NCBI GenBank assembly: GCA_016787415.1
Contig: JAEUUT010000167.1
Location: forward strand, 1 to 59,296
Reading direction: 5' to 3'
Length of the DNA: 59,296 nucleotides
Source: Saprospiraceae bacterium
GTDB lineage: Bacteria; Bacteroidota; Bacteroidia; Chitinophagales; Saprospiraceae
Under the pieces are notes generated by a model that saw nothing but the letters and a program-made list of their open reading frames with translations, did no database searches and had not been told where the DNA came from. A program made the translations under genes and the position numbers. Shown here piece after piece: positions 33,849-46,900 of this stretch (positions are counted from its first letter, which is position 1; the number at the start of each line of letters is the position of its first letter).

Positions 33849-34649
33849 ATGGATTCTTCAACATTTACTAATACCGGCCCGGGCAAGTTTCCTGCCCAGC
33901 ATGACAGTGTATTGGTCGTACAGAGCCCTGCCGGGCAAGTAGCCATTCAGGGGCACTTGCTTTCCCTTTTTTGCAAGGTACATTTTGCATTTACGGAAAA
34001 GGAAGCCATGGATACCCTGCGGGATGTAGCGGATATCCGGCTGATTATTGCAGATTCTGAAAGCCTGGCTTCCGACAATTATCGTTTACTCAAGTATCTA
34101 AAATTAAACAGCGTTTTTCAGGACTTACCCGTGGTCAATATTGCTCCTGTGGAAAAGGGATCGGAGCGTTTTGCAGCCTTTTGCTTTTGCATTTCCGACT
34201 TATCGTTTCGCGAATTTTGCGAAGAACAATTTTCGCTGTTCATCAGAGAAATACTGATGAATAATAGCAAAAATTCAAACTATTACCAAGGCGCCAGAAC
34301 TGCCTATGCAACTGGACAAGTGCTGTCGCCTCGGGATATTCAGTGGATGGAAAAACTGGAAGGGCTGGTCAATCTTCACTTGTCTGACGCGTCATATGAC
34401 ACCGAAAAACTTGCATTCGACCTACATCTGAGCAGGAGTACACTTTCGAGAAAAATTCAGAATTTATATGGAATCAACCCCAGTTCGTACATCACAAGGA
34501 TACGTATGGAAAAAGCGCTGGGTTACCTCCAGAAAAAACAATTTACCTCTATTGCACAAGTAGCCTCCTCTGTAGGATTTCGGCACGCGGGTTCATTTTC
34601 CCGCAGTTTTTACAACCATTTTGGAGTACCGCCTTCAAACATCGTTTAG
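33849..34649 (+). CDS. AraC-type regulator with a degenerate receiver-like domain
   Basis: The 266-residue protein ends in an AraC DNA-binding domain (about 165-266: DTEKLAFDLHLSRSTLSRKI, then TSIAQVASSVGFRHAGSFSR). Residues about 18-135 look like a response-regulator receiver fold with SVLVVQSPAGQ as the first strand and LIIADSES as the third. D69 is in the phosphoacceptor position. The acidic pair normally found after strand 1 is missing (VVQSP) and no lysine stands in the strand 5 position (FCFCIS). It is therefore probably an atypical, phosphorylation-independent receiver. It follows the WYL gene closely and points to the giant gene, so control of the surface-protein cluster is a reasonable guess. 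Confidence 0.82.
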   Translation: MDSSTFTNTGPGKFPAQHDSVLVVQSPAGQVAIQGHLLSLFCKVHFAFTEKEAMDTLRDVADIRLIIADSESLASDNYRLLKYLKLNSVFQDLPVVNIAPVEKGSERFAAFCFCISDLSFREFCEEQFSLFIREILMNNSKNSNYYQGARTAYATGQVLSPRDIQWMEKLEGLVNLHLSDASYDTEKLAFDLHLSRSTLSRKIQNLYGINPSSYITRIRMEKALGYLQKKQFTSIAQVASSVGFRHAGSFSRSFYNHFGVPPSNIV

Positions 34650-34935
34650 GTATTCACACTGTAAATGGGGACATCATGGGTTGCTTCTACTGCACTATAA
34701 AGGGTGTGTGTTCGGTATGTTTTCTGGCAGGTGAAAACACTCGTTTTTTGACCAAATGAGCTAATACATTGAACATTTTAGCTATGAAATGTATCGGACT
34801 TTTGTCTTTACATCCCATGGTCGCACTTTAATCATTTCCCTTTTTTCTACTGTAAACCCTGTACAGGCCTGTTCCAATGCACCGGAACAAGCCCTGCTAT
34901 TCGTGTACCTGTCCAATTTGAAAAATAAACTCATC
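34650..34935. other. Leader region of the giant secreted-protein gene
   Basis: This 286-bp gap should hold the promoter of the giant gene. TATGTTTT near 34718 has one mismatch to the -7 consensus. TGTTCC at 34870-34875 and GGAACA at 34884-34889 form a small hairpin with an 8-base loop about 47 bases before the chosen ATG. The frame is open from 34789, but that part does not look like protein and the signal peptide is placed better from 34936. Confidence 0.4.
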
Positions 34936-37900
34936 ATGAAATCAACGATTACGCGACTACACTCAGTTTGCTTTCAATGTTCGGATGTATATGTATCGAC
35001 AGATACAAAAACAAAGGTTCATCTGAGAATATGGAGTTTGTTGCTGGCCTTCTTTTTATGCCTTCTTCAGGCTGTTTCAGCACAAAACCCCCGAGTATTC
35101 AATTCATCCGGCACCTTTACTATTCCACCTGGTGTAACTTCCATTACGGTCGAGTGTTGGGGTGGTGGTGGTGCTGGCGGTGGCGCTACGGGCACCGTCT
35201 CCGGCGGCGGCGGTGGCGCTGGTGGCGCTTATGTGAAAAAAGTGATTAGCGTGAATCCTGGCGACCTGCACGCCGTATTTGTAGCCGATGTTGTATCAGG
35301 TACATTTAGCAATGGCGGAAATGGCGAGCCATCCTGGTTTAGCAATGTTTCTACTGTATATGCCGAAGGCGGGCTGGGCGGAAGTGCTGCTACCAGCAAT
35401 AACTTCAGCGCAATGGGCGCCATTGCTTCCTCTGCTGCCAGTATTGGCGATATAGGGTATATATTTAAAGGTGGCGATGGCGGTACCGGTTCCGGTGGAG
35501 CCAGTGCAGGTGGCGGCGGTTCGGGCGCCAGTACTTTTAGCGACGGATTTAGCGGAGGGGCCACTACTGGCGGTTTTGGTGGCGATGGCGGCCCTGGCGG
35601 CGACGGCGGCAGTACTGGTGCATCCGGCAGCATCGGCCTTCCGGGCGATTTTACCGGTGGCGGCGGCGGCGGCGGCCGGGCTGGCACCGCTACCGACCGC
35701 CGAGGTGGCGATGGCGGCCCGGGTCTTGTGGTTATCTCCTGGGTTTGCCCAACAGCCTCTATTTCATATGCAAGTACTCCTTTTTGCACCAGCGAAACGG
35801 TGCAATCCGTGAGCCTCAGTGGTCCGGGTGCAGGTACGTACTCTGCTTCGGTCGGCCTCACACTCGATACCAATACGGGAGATATTGACCCGGCTACCAG
35901 CACACCTGGCAATTACACCATTATATATACATATTCCGGCGGGTGTGAAACATCCACGAATGTAACGGTCAATGTCACCCCGGTATGTTCCATTACAGGG
36001 AATAACGGCCCGGTATGCCCCTCCACATCATTTTCCTACACTGCTCCTGCCGGCATGGCCGCATACGCCTGGTCGATAGCCGGCAATGGAAGCATCTCTT
36101 CGGGGGCGGACGCACAGACAGTCACGATCAATTCCGGTGTTAATTGCAATGCATCTTTTACACTCACACTGGTAGTAACACACGCCAATGGCTGTACTTC
36201 AACTTGTGAAAAAGAGGTAAATGTGTTGGATAATACTGCACCAGCTGTTTCTGGAAGCATTCCGGTATCGACCGTGGAAGGCTGCACGGCGGCCGATGCA
36301 CCCGCGGCTGTCACGACTGTGGCTGCGCTCGAAGCACTCGGGCTGAATATCAGCGATGCTTGCACCATAGATGCTGATATGACGGTGAGCAGCAGCGATG
36401 CCGCTTCGGGTACCTGCCCAGTGGTCGTCACGCGTACCTACACCATTAAAGATGCCTGCCTGAACAGCACCACGTATCAACAGGTTATCAACGTGCTGGA
36501 CGATACAGCCCCGGCAATTTCCGGCAGTATTGCCCTGTCTACCGTGGAAGGTTGTACCGCGGCTGATGCACCCGCTGCCGTCACCACGGTTGCCGCGCTC
36601 GAAGCACTCGGCCTGAATATCAGCGATGCCTGTACCTCTGATGCCAACCTGACCGTCACCAGCAGCGATGCTGCTTCCGGTACCTGCCCGGTGGTGGTTA
36701 CACGCACCTACACCATCAAAGATGCCTGCCTGAACAGCAACACGTATCAGCAGATTATCAACGTGCTGGACGATACCGATCCGGCAATTTCCGGCAGTAT
36801 TGCCCTGTCTACGGTAGAAGGTTGTACCGCTGCCGATGCACCAACAGCCGTTACCACGGTCGCCGCACTCGAATTGCTCGGGCTCTCCATCAGTGATGCC
36901 TGCACGCCTGATGCCAGCCTGACCGTGAGCAGCAGTGATGTCGCTTCCGGCACCTGCCCGGTGGTTATTACACGCACCTATACCGTTAAAGATGCCTGCC
37001 TCAACAGCAGCACTTACCAGCAAATCATCCACGTGCTAGATGGCATTGCACCGAGTATTTCCGGTAGCATCGCAGTGTCTACCGTAGAAGGTTGTACGGA
37101 CGCCGATGCGCCTGCCGCAGTCAGTACCGTAGCGGCACTGGAGGCACTCGGACTGAATATCAACGATTGTCTGGCCGATGGGAACCTGACCGTCACTAGC
37201 AGCGATGCTGCTTCCGGTACCTGCCCGGTGGTGGTTACACGCACCTACACCATCAAAGATGCCTGCCTGAACAGCAGCACGTATCAGCAGGTTATCAACG
37301 TGCTGGACGATACCGACCCGGTCGTTACCGGCAGTATTGCAGTGTCTACTGTGGAAGGTTGTACGGCTGCCGATGCACCTGCTGCTGTCAACTCCGTGGC
37401 GGCACTCGAAACACTGGGACTGAATATCAGCGATGCCTGCACCTCTGATGCCAACCTGACAGTGACTAGCAGCGACGCCGCTTCGGGCACTTGCCCAGTG
37501 GTCGTCACACGTACCTACACCATCAAAGATGCCTGCTTGAACAGCAGCACGTACCAGCAGATTATCAACGTAATGGACGATACCGATCCGGCAATTTCTG
37601 GCAGTATTGCAGTGTCTACCGTGGAAGGTTGTACCGCTGCCGATGCACCTGCTGCCGTCACGACAGTGGCTGCGCTCGAAGCACTCGGACTGACTATCAG
37701 CGATGCCTGCACCTCTGATGCCAACCTGACGGTGACTAGTAGCGATGCCGCTTCCGGCACTTGCCCGGTGGTGGTCACGCGCACCTACACCATCAAGGAT
37801 GCCTGCCTGAATAGCAGCACTTACCAGCAGGTTATCAACGTACTGGATGATACCGATCCGGCAATTTCCGGCAGTATTGCACTGTCTACCGTAGAAGGTT

Positions 37901-40900
37901 GTACCGCTGCCGATGCACCTGCTGCCGTTACGACTGTGGCAGCGCTCGAAGCACTCGGACTGAATATCAGCGATGCCTGCACCTCTGATGCCAACCTGAC
38001 CGTCACCAGCAGTGATGTCGCTTCCGGCACCTGCCCGGTGGTTATTACGCGCACCTACACCGTTAAAGATGCCTGCCTGAATAGCAGCACTTACCAGCAA
38101 ATCATCCATGTGCTAGATGGCATTGCGCCGAGTATTTCCGGCAGCATCGCAGTGTCTACCGTAGAAGGTTGTACGGCCGCCGATGCGCCTGCTGCCGTCA
38201 CGACTGTGGCTGCGCTCGAAGCACTCGGACTGACCATCAGTGATTGTCTGGCCGATGGAAACCTGACTGTCACTAACAGCGATGCCGCTTCGGGTACCTG
38301 CCCAGTGGTCGTCACGCGTACCTACACCATTAAAGATGCCTGCCTGAACAGCAGCACGTATCAACAGGTTATCAACGTGCTGGACGATACTGATCCGGCA
38401 ATTTCCGGCAGTATTGCCCTGTCTACCGTGGAAGGTTGTACCGCGGCTGATGCACCCGCTGCCGTCACCACGGTCGCCGCGCTCGAAGCACTAGGACTGA
38501 ATATCAGCGATGCCTGCACTTCTGATGCCAACCTGACAGTGACTAGCAGCGACGCTGCGTCTGGCACTTGCCCGGTGGTGGTCACGCGCACCTACACCAT
38601 CAAGGATGCCTGCCTCAACAGCAGCACGTATCAGCAGGTTATCAACGTGCTGGACGATACCGACCCGGCTATTTCCGGCAGTATTGCACTGTCCACAGTA
38701 GAAGGTTGTACCGCTGCCGATGCACCTGCTGCTGTTACGACTGTGCCAGCACTCGAAGCACTCGGACTGAATATCAGCGATGCCTGCACCTCTGATGCAA
38801 ACCTGACCCTCACCAGCAGTGATGTCGCTTCCGGCACCTGCCCGGTGGTTATTACGCGCACCTACACCGTAACAGATGCTTGCCTGAATAGCAGCACCTA
38901 CCAGCAAACCATTCATGTGCTAGATGGCATTGCCCCGAGTATTTCCGGCAGCATTGCACCGTCTACCGTAGAAGGATGTACGGCCGCCGATGCGCCCGCT
39001 GCCGTCACGACTGTGGCTGCGCTCGAAGCACTCGGACTGAATATCAGCGACTGTCTGGCCGACGCAAGCCTGACCGTCACTAGCAGCGATGCCGCTTCCG
39101 GCACCTGCCCGGTGGTGGTTACACGCACCTATACTATCAAAGATGCCTGCATGAACAGCAGCACCTACCAGCAGGTTATCAACGTAATGGACGATACCGA
39201 CCCGGCAATTTCCGGCAGTATTGCACTGTCTACTGTGGAAGGTTGTACCGCTGCCGATGCACCCGCTGCCGTCACGACGGTGGCTGCGCTTGAAGCACTC
39301 GGACTGGATATCAGCGATGCCTGCACCTCTGATGCCAACCTGACAGTGAGTAGCAGCGATGCCGCTTCCGGCACTTGCCCAGTGGTCGTCACACGCACCT
39401 ACACCATTAAAGATGCCTGCCTGAATAGCAGTACGTACCAGCAGGTTATCAATGTAGATGACACAACTATTCCGGTCATCACCCTCCTGGGTAGCCCGTC
39501 TGTAAGCCTGTGCCAAAACAGCGTTTATACCGACGTCGGCGCAACAGCAGCCGACAACTGCTCCGGCAACATTACGGTTTCGATCGCCGTCAACAATCCG
39601 GTCAATACGGCCGTTGCTGGCACCTATGTGGTAACATACAATGTGGTGGATGCGTGCAGCAATGCTGCTGTACAAGTTGTACGCACAGTAGTGGTACATC
39701 CATTGCCAGCAGTAGCGCCGATAGACGGCTCCAACTTTGTTTATGTAAACAGCACCACCCTGCTCAGCGATGCGACACCTGCTCCTTTGGGAGGTAGCGC
39801 TGTATGGTCGAGCGGCACTCCGGCTGTCGCTACCATCAATCAGAGTGGCCTTGTATTCGGAGTTTCCATGGGAAGCAGTATCATTAGTTATACGGTGACT
39901 GATGCCAATAGTTGTGTCAATACTGCCACATTTGTAGTGAATGTAAGCACCCCTGTCATCAATATTGGTGTGTACAACCAAGTGGCAGCCTCTCCGGTGG
40001 GCAACAAATTGCAAATCAGGCTCAAACCCATCATTCAGGTAATCAATGGCCAGTACAGCAACGGCGTATTTACCTTGCGTACAGCCACATCTAATGGGGT
40101 GACAGGGATGGCTATTTTTGGCAGCAACCCTTACAATTACACCCTGACGAGTACCCAACTGAACAATGGTGGTTTCGACTATTATGTTTTCAGTTTCGAC
40201 AATTCGAACGTTGTGAACTGGGCGGCTATGACGGAGGTGCCGATTCTTAATCTTGTTTACAGTTGTACGGGCAATGCCCTGTTCGAAATCGATAAAAATT
40301 ATACATACTCAGGAATGACGTTTGTAGACGGCAGTTTTTATCAGGAACTAAACGCCGGGCCTGCGCAAAATCAGATTTCTCCTGCAACCGCCACTTCCCC
40401 TGCAACACTTACACCCTTGCCGACGCTGGTGCACCAAACCTGCAATGCTCTGGGCGCTATCGATCTCAGTGTCAGCGGCGGCTCGCCCGTTTACACCTAC
40501 GATTGGAGTGATGATGGGCCGGATATGCCCGATGATGATAGCCAGGACTTGAACAATCTACTGGCCGGCGTATATACGGTTACAGTAACCGACGCCAATG
40601 GCTGCTCCGCTGCCAATACGTCCACGATCCTGTACCTACCCGTCACCAATATCTCCGACATACCGCCTACGCATTACGCCACCATTCAGGCGGCTGTGGA
40701 TGCGGCAGATCCAAATGAAACCATTGAAATCTGTACGGGCACATTCAACGAGGCAGTGACGGTGAATAAAGCAGGCCTGACACTTCGGGGGGCAGGTGTT
40801 GATATGACCATCGTGGATCATACCGGCACGGCCCCCGCCAGCAATGCAGGCTTGCATGTCATCGCCAACAATGTAAAAGTGGAAAAACTTACAGTCACGG

Positions 40901-43900
40901 GCAATCCGTTGGCCAGTACGCCACGATACGGCTTGAAAGTAGGCACCAATACGGTAACGACCGATAATGTGGTGCTGGAAAACATTAAAGTGCACAACAG
41001 TTTCCGAACTGGTTTTGACATTGCCCGCGCCAAAGATCTGAGCATGACAGACATTACATCCGTCAACAATGGTGGAGCAGGTATTTTCATGTCCAACACG
41101 GAAGGTGCTTTGCTGCAAAATATTACCACTGCCAACAATCCCTGGACAGGTGTTTCGGTGGCTACCCGCAACGACTGGAGCGGTGTTTCCAGCGGTGTGG
41201 TATTTGCCGGAACCAATTCTTTCGGAGAATCTGCCGGTAAAAACGGCGGCTTGCAACTGGAAATGACGCCAGCCAAGCCCATTAGTTGGAGCAACGACCC
41301 GCTTGATGGCAAAAACGTCACCATCCTGCCTGCCGATTTCGGATTTGCGCTGAGTGGCCCGTCCGACGACCCGCAATACGCACCCTATGTTCGTTTTTAC
41401 CAAACCCTCTCGCAAGCGCACACCGCAGCAGATGGGGTAGGCCCGGCACAACCCGATCATATTCTTCCCAACAATCGTTACATCCGGGATGCGGATAATT
41501 CTTCGGGAGAACCCGGTACGAATTTCTATGTGTACGATAATCCGGACAATACCATGACGATCCAGGCGGCAGTCAATGCAGCCGTGGCCGCCAATCAGAT
41601 CAATGTATTTGCCGGTACCTTCAATGAAGATGTGAATGTGACCAAGCAACTCACCCTGCAAGGGGCGGGTATGACGCAAACAACGGTTATTGGTGTTATC
41701 GGCGGTATTTCAGCCACCATCAATATCGGCGCATCTGGCGTGGTCGTCGACGGATTCAAGATAACAAGAGAGGGCAACAATACGACCGACTGGAACAACG
41801 CCGGCTTGAACCTTGTAGGCCTGGCAGTACAGGGCCAGAGCAACGACGCGGAAGTGCGCAACTGCCATTTCGAAGGCAACCGAACGGGTATCGACATCAA
41901 CAACAGCAACGACAATTTTATTCACAACAACCTGATCGACAACAACCGGACAGGTATGCTGTTCCGCAATCAGACGGATAATACGGTCGTAACGAACAAC
42001 TTTATTACCAACAACTGGACTGTCGGCGTGCTGTTCATCGACGCCAGTGGCGGCACCAACAGCCCTGTGCAAACGGCGGCCAACAGTTCGTTCAACAACA
42101 ACGACATCCACAACAACTGGTACGGCCAGATCGTGGACCGCCAAAGCGGCGGATCGTTGCCCGCGCCCGGCGCCAACCTGAAAAACTTCGAGTGCAACTG
42201 GTATGGCACCACCGCGCCTGCTGTATCCACTGCCAACAGCGCAGAACCCGGATACGCGGCTCAAATACCGGTGGCTTATGGCGGATCGGCTGTAGCGCCC
42301 GGCGGGCAACCGGATATCCTCGGACCCGCCTCTGCCAACTTCGACTATGTGTCGTGGCTGACGGATGGTTCGGATACGCAACCCGCCAATGGGTTCCAGC
42401 CGATGCCAGGCGAATGCTCTGGTACGCCTGTGGTGATTACCTCCACTGTACTCGACCATGTTATTTGCAGCGAAACCACCGGCTCCATTACCGTATCATT
42501 TAGCGGCGGCACGCAACCGTATAGTGTCAACTGGACGGGCGCCGGTGCGCCGGTTACAGGCCTGACAGGCAGCCCATACCTCATTGGCAGCCTCGCGCCA
42601 GGTGCTTACACTATTACCGTAACGGATGTGAATGGCGCCACGGGCACAGCAAGCGCATCGGTGTTGTACCTGCCGGTAACTAATACAACAGGGCCTACCT
42701 ACTATGCCACGATACAGGCTGCCGTTTCGGCCGCTAGTAATGGAGACGTGATAGAAGTGTGCGCGGGCACTTATGCTGAAACGATCCTGATTGACAAGGC
42801 TTTGTCACTAAAAGGCCCAAAAGTAGGCATGGATGCAAACACCCGCCTTGCTGCCTTCATGGGCTGGCCGACAGACCCTAAGGCAAATCCGGCATCAGAG
42901 GCCATTATTACGGCGCCTTCCAATAATCCACTGGGCGGAAATCCGGGTGCGATCGACTTGATTCGGGTAACAGCAAATAATGTTTCTATCGATGGCTTCG
43001 TATTGGATGGCAATAATCCAATGCTTGGTTCAAGTTCGGTTACCGATGGTGGCAGTGTTCAGATTCATGGCCGTCGGGGTATCACCAATATCGATAATAG
43101 TAATGGGTTCAATCCTGTAAGCAACTTAACTGTTCAGTACAATATTGTACAGAACGTATCACAACGAGGTATTTCGCTGGCCAACAATGGCCCGGTTTCT
43201 ACCGGAAACACTATCGCGCACAACGTCATTCGCCATTATGGCTATGATCCTGTCAATGGTGGGCAGGCTGTTATTTTGTTTACAAATGCATACGCCGATG
43301 TGACCGACAATACTATCGAAGTATCTGCGTCAAACATCGGGTTGCACCTACAGAATTTTAGCGCCAACGGTTCAATGAACTGGGCGAGCAACAATATTAC
43401 CGCAGGTGCAGGCAGTATTGCTATTCACGCCAATCTGTTTTATGGCACCAATGCTACGCTGAACATCAGTGGGAACAATGTTAATGCAGCCACGGGCGTT
43501 ACTAGCGCGTCCGATACCTGGGGTATCAACGTATGGTCGGTACAGGTAGGATCTACTGTGCAGGTCAGCGGCAATACCGTAGGCGCCAGTGGAGGACAGT
43601 TTTCAAGAGGTGTCAATCTCTGGAACCTTCCGACCGCCAATACGGTAGCCGTTAGCGGTGGATACATTGGCAACAGCGACGTTGGGGTATATGTGTCCAA
43701 CTATGACGCCAGTTTCGGAAATGCTACTTCAAGCGCCGTATCACTGGGTGGTTTATCTTTAAATAGTGCCAATACCGGGGTTTATATTTTTGATGACCCT
43801 TCCAATTCCAACAATGCAACCGTGGCTGTCTCTTTTGGCGCTAACAACTCTATCAGTGGCGGTGTCGACGGATTAGTAGTAGAAAACCCGGGAGCCTCTG

Positions 43901-46900
43901 TCACAGGAGGTACTCTGTCTAATCTTGCATTTTCCGGTCAAAGCGGCAACTATATCGAATTGTCAGACAATGCTGGCAATCTGAACGCTACCGCCGCTAC
44001 TTTCGCGGGCAACACAGGCGCTACGGCTACCCTCGCGCAAAACTTTGCCATAGAAGACAAAATCCTGCACAAGATAGATCACGGTGTACTGGGTTTTGTA
44101 TTGGTAAAAGCAGACCATGACTTTGTTACGGTAAACAGTTTCATCGCTCCGGCCACAACCGTGGCTTCCACGCAGCGCGGTGTAGATGCCGCCAGCGCGG
44201 GATTTACAGTCAACATCAATTCCGGAACGTACACCAATGCCTTGAATATCAACAAGGAACTGAAAGTGTATGGTGTCAACAGCGGTATCAGCCCCGTGAC
44301 GGGCATACGGCTGGCAGAGGCTACCCTGGCTACAACTTCCGGCACCATGGTCAACGTAACGACCACTGCCCCGGTGGAAATAAAAGGACTCCGACTGGCG
44401 AATTCGGGCGGTTCGTTTGATTATTCCGTCAGTGGCGTCGTCGGCACCAGCATTCTGATGGAGAAAAACTTCTTCGACAACTCCATCGGCGTGTACATAC
44501 CCAATGCCGTGAGCACGACCATTGCCGACAACCTTTGCACGTTCAGCGCAGGTGCAGACGAAGGTTTTGCCCTGTTTGGAAACTACAACGGCTCGACAGG
44601 TACCCATATCGATGTACACGACAACAAGTGGCTCAATGGCCAGATGACCGGCATGAACCTGAGCAGTTGCGAAGGAAGTGTGTACAACAATGTATTCGAC
44701 AACATTGCGTATTACGGTATTCTGGCGGCCAACCAGTCGGACCTGGATATTTACCAAAACGTATTTACCGGAATCGACAATCCCGACGTACTGGTGACGA
44801 CCTGGGGCGCCGGGGTGCGCTTCTATGATGACGCGCCGGGGGCATCGGTACTGGTGCACAACAATACCTTCGATGGCAACTACATCGGTATATCGGTACG
44901 CCCGGCCTACGATTTCAGCGGGAATACAGCCAACGTGTACGACAACTCCATTACCAACAGCACTGTAGCCAATATTCGCCATGAAGGCTCGGGAACGTTG
45001 CCAGCCGAATGCAACTGGTTTGGCGCTACCAGCCTGGGTGCTATTTCTGCCACCATCGTCGGAACGGTAGACTTCAACCCTTGGCGGGTTAATGGTATGG
45101 ACAACGACCTGGTACTACCCGGATTCCAGCCGGCATCTACCTGCACTGGAACACCGGTCGTCATCACGGTCGATGTAATCAGCCCCGAAACCTGTTCGGG
45201 CGGCACTGCCAATGGCGCTGTCACTACCATCACTAGCAATGGTGGTGGGGGCTACACGTACAGTTGGAGCAATGCAACGACCAACTCCAGTGCCACAGGT
45301 TTGATCGGCGGCACCTACACGGTAGTTGTGACGGATGCATACGGCTCTACAGCCAGCGCAACCGCCGTGGTTCCGGCTTTGCTGGTAACCAATACCACTA
45401 CGAATGCCAACTATGCCACCGTACAGGCTGCTATCAACGCAGCACTGCCGGGAGAAACCATACAGATATGTGCTGCTACCTTCAACGAGCGCGTTACGAT
45501 AGATAAATCGCTGACGCTGGAAGGGAAAACCGCTGCGAAAAACCTGTATGTGCTGGATGGTTCCGGCCTGCCGGGTACAGGCGATGGTGTACATATCAAC
45601 GACAATGTGACCAACGTTACCATCCGCAACCTGACAATACAGGATTACACGGGCAACAGTGGCAATGAAGATGCTGCTATTTATGCCAATGCAGGTAATA
45701 ACATGCTCATTATCAATAATGTGGCGCTGTTGAACAACCCTTCGGCTTCCGGTTTTTATGCCAATGGCCCGGTCAGCAACGTGTCTGTTACCAATTCGGT
45801 CGTGAGCAACAACGGCGGCGGCGCCCGGGGTATCGTCATCTGGAACGGATTCAAGCAGAACATCACTTTTACAGGCAATACGGTAAGCAACAATTCCTGC
45901 TGTGGTATTGAATTGCAGGATGGCACGGCTTCCAATGTCGTCGTCAGCAGCAACACCATCGATATTGGCAGCGGCGACAACGCTATCGGGCTGCTGGGGC
46001 TGAACAACAGTGTGGGCAACAACCTCATTCAGGGCAATGTCATTACCGGAGGAGGAAGATTCGGCATCGAAATCAAAAACCCGGATGGCGGCGTAAGTGT
46101 CAGCGGTAATACGGTTACACTGACCACGCAGAATTCAGATCAGCGCGACCGCGCCGGTATCGCCGTGTTCCGACGCGACTTTACAGCGGGCAACCCGCAA
46201 GGCTATGCAGACGTGCCCAATGGCGTGTCAATCTCGGGTAATATCGTGAGTGGCTATACCCAGTCGTCTGTAGAGGAAGGTTTCGGTATCGTGGTGGAAG
46301 GTGTCAGTCATGGCATCACCAACAACACGGTATCCGGCTGCGATGTAGGTATTCAGATTCAGGGCGGCGGGCACCCCAATGCCAACTACGTGATGAACAA
46401 TGCCGGTAGCGGCAATCAGGATGTAGGGGCGTCTGCCAACTACTTCGGGCGCGGTAATGCCCCGTATGTGTGCGACATCTCGGAAAGCGGCAATATCCTG
46501 TCCAACACCATCGATCGACGTATGGTTACCTCGGAAGGCGTCTTTACCGATCCGGCAGGTACATCTACCATCGCCAATCAAATTGCCAGGGAAGTGACAC
46601 TCGACAACGGGGTGACCCAGCGTGTGTACTGCACCATTCAGGCGGCTGTAAACGCATCGGTGGGCAATGGAACAGAAACGGTTAAAATTGCTTCGGCTGC
46701 TACGCCTACCCGTTACAACGAACAGGTGCTGGTAAACAAAGACCTCACCCTGCTGGGCATTGGTGTCACCAAGCCAGTTGTAGACTTCACGGGCAACCCG
46801 ACCGGCAAACCAACTCTGTTCGACGTGTCTGCCAATGGCGTCGCTATCGACGGTATTCAGTTCAATACCAACCTGACCAAACTGTCGAGCGCCATTATTG

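Noticed and set aside
36229..39459. CRISPR-like array
   Set aside because: The 270-bp period, absence of unique spacers and open reading frame show protein repeats, not CRISPR.
36036..40158. Long open frames on the minus strand opposite the HYR repeats
   Set aside because: They are antisense shadows of a repetitive, biased coding sequence; they repeat the same pattern every 270 bp and have no start or domain logic.
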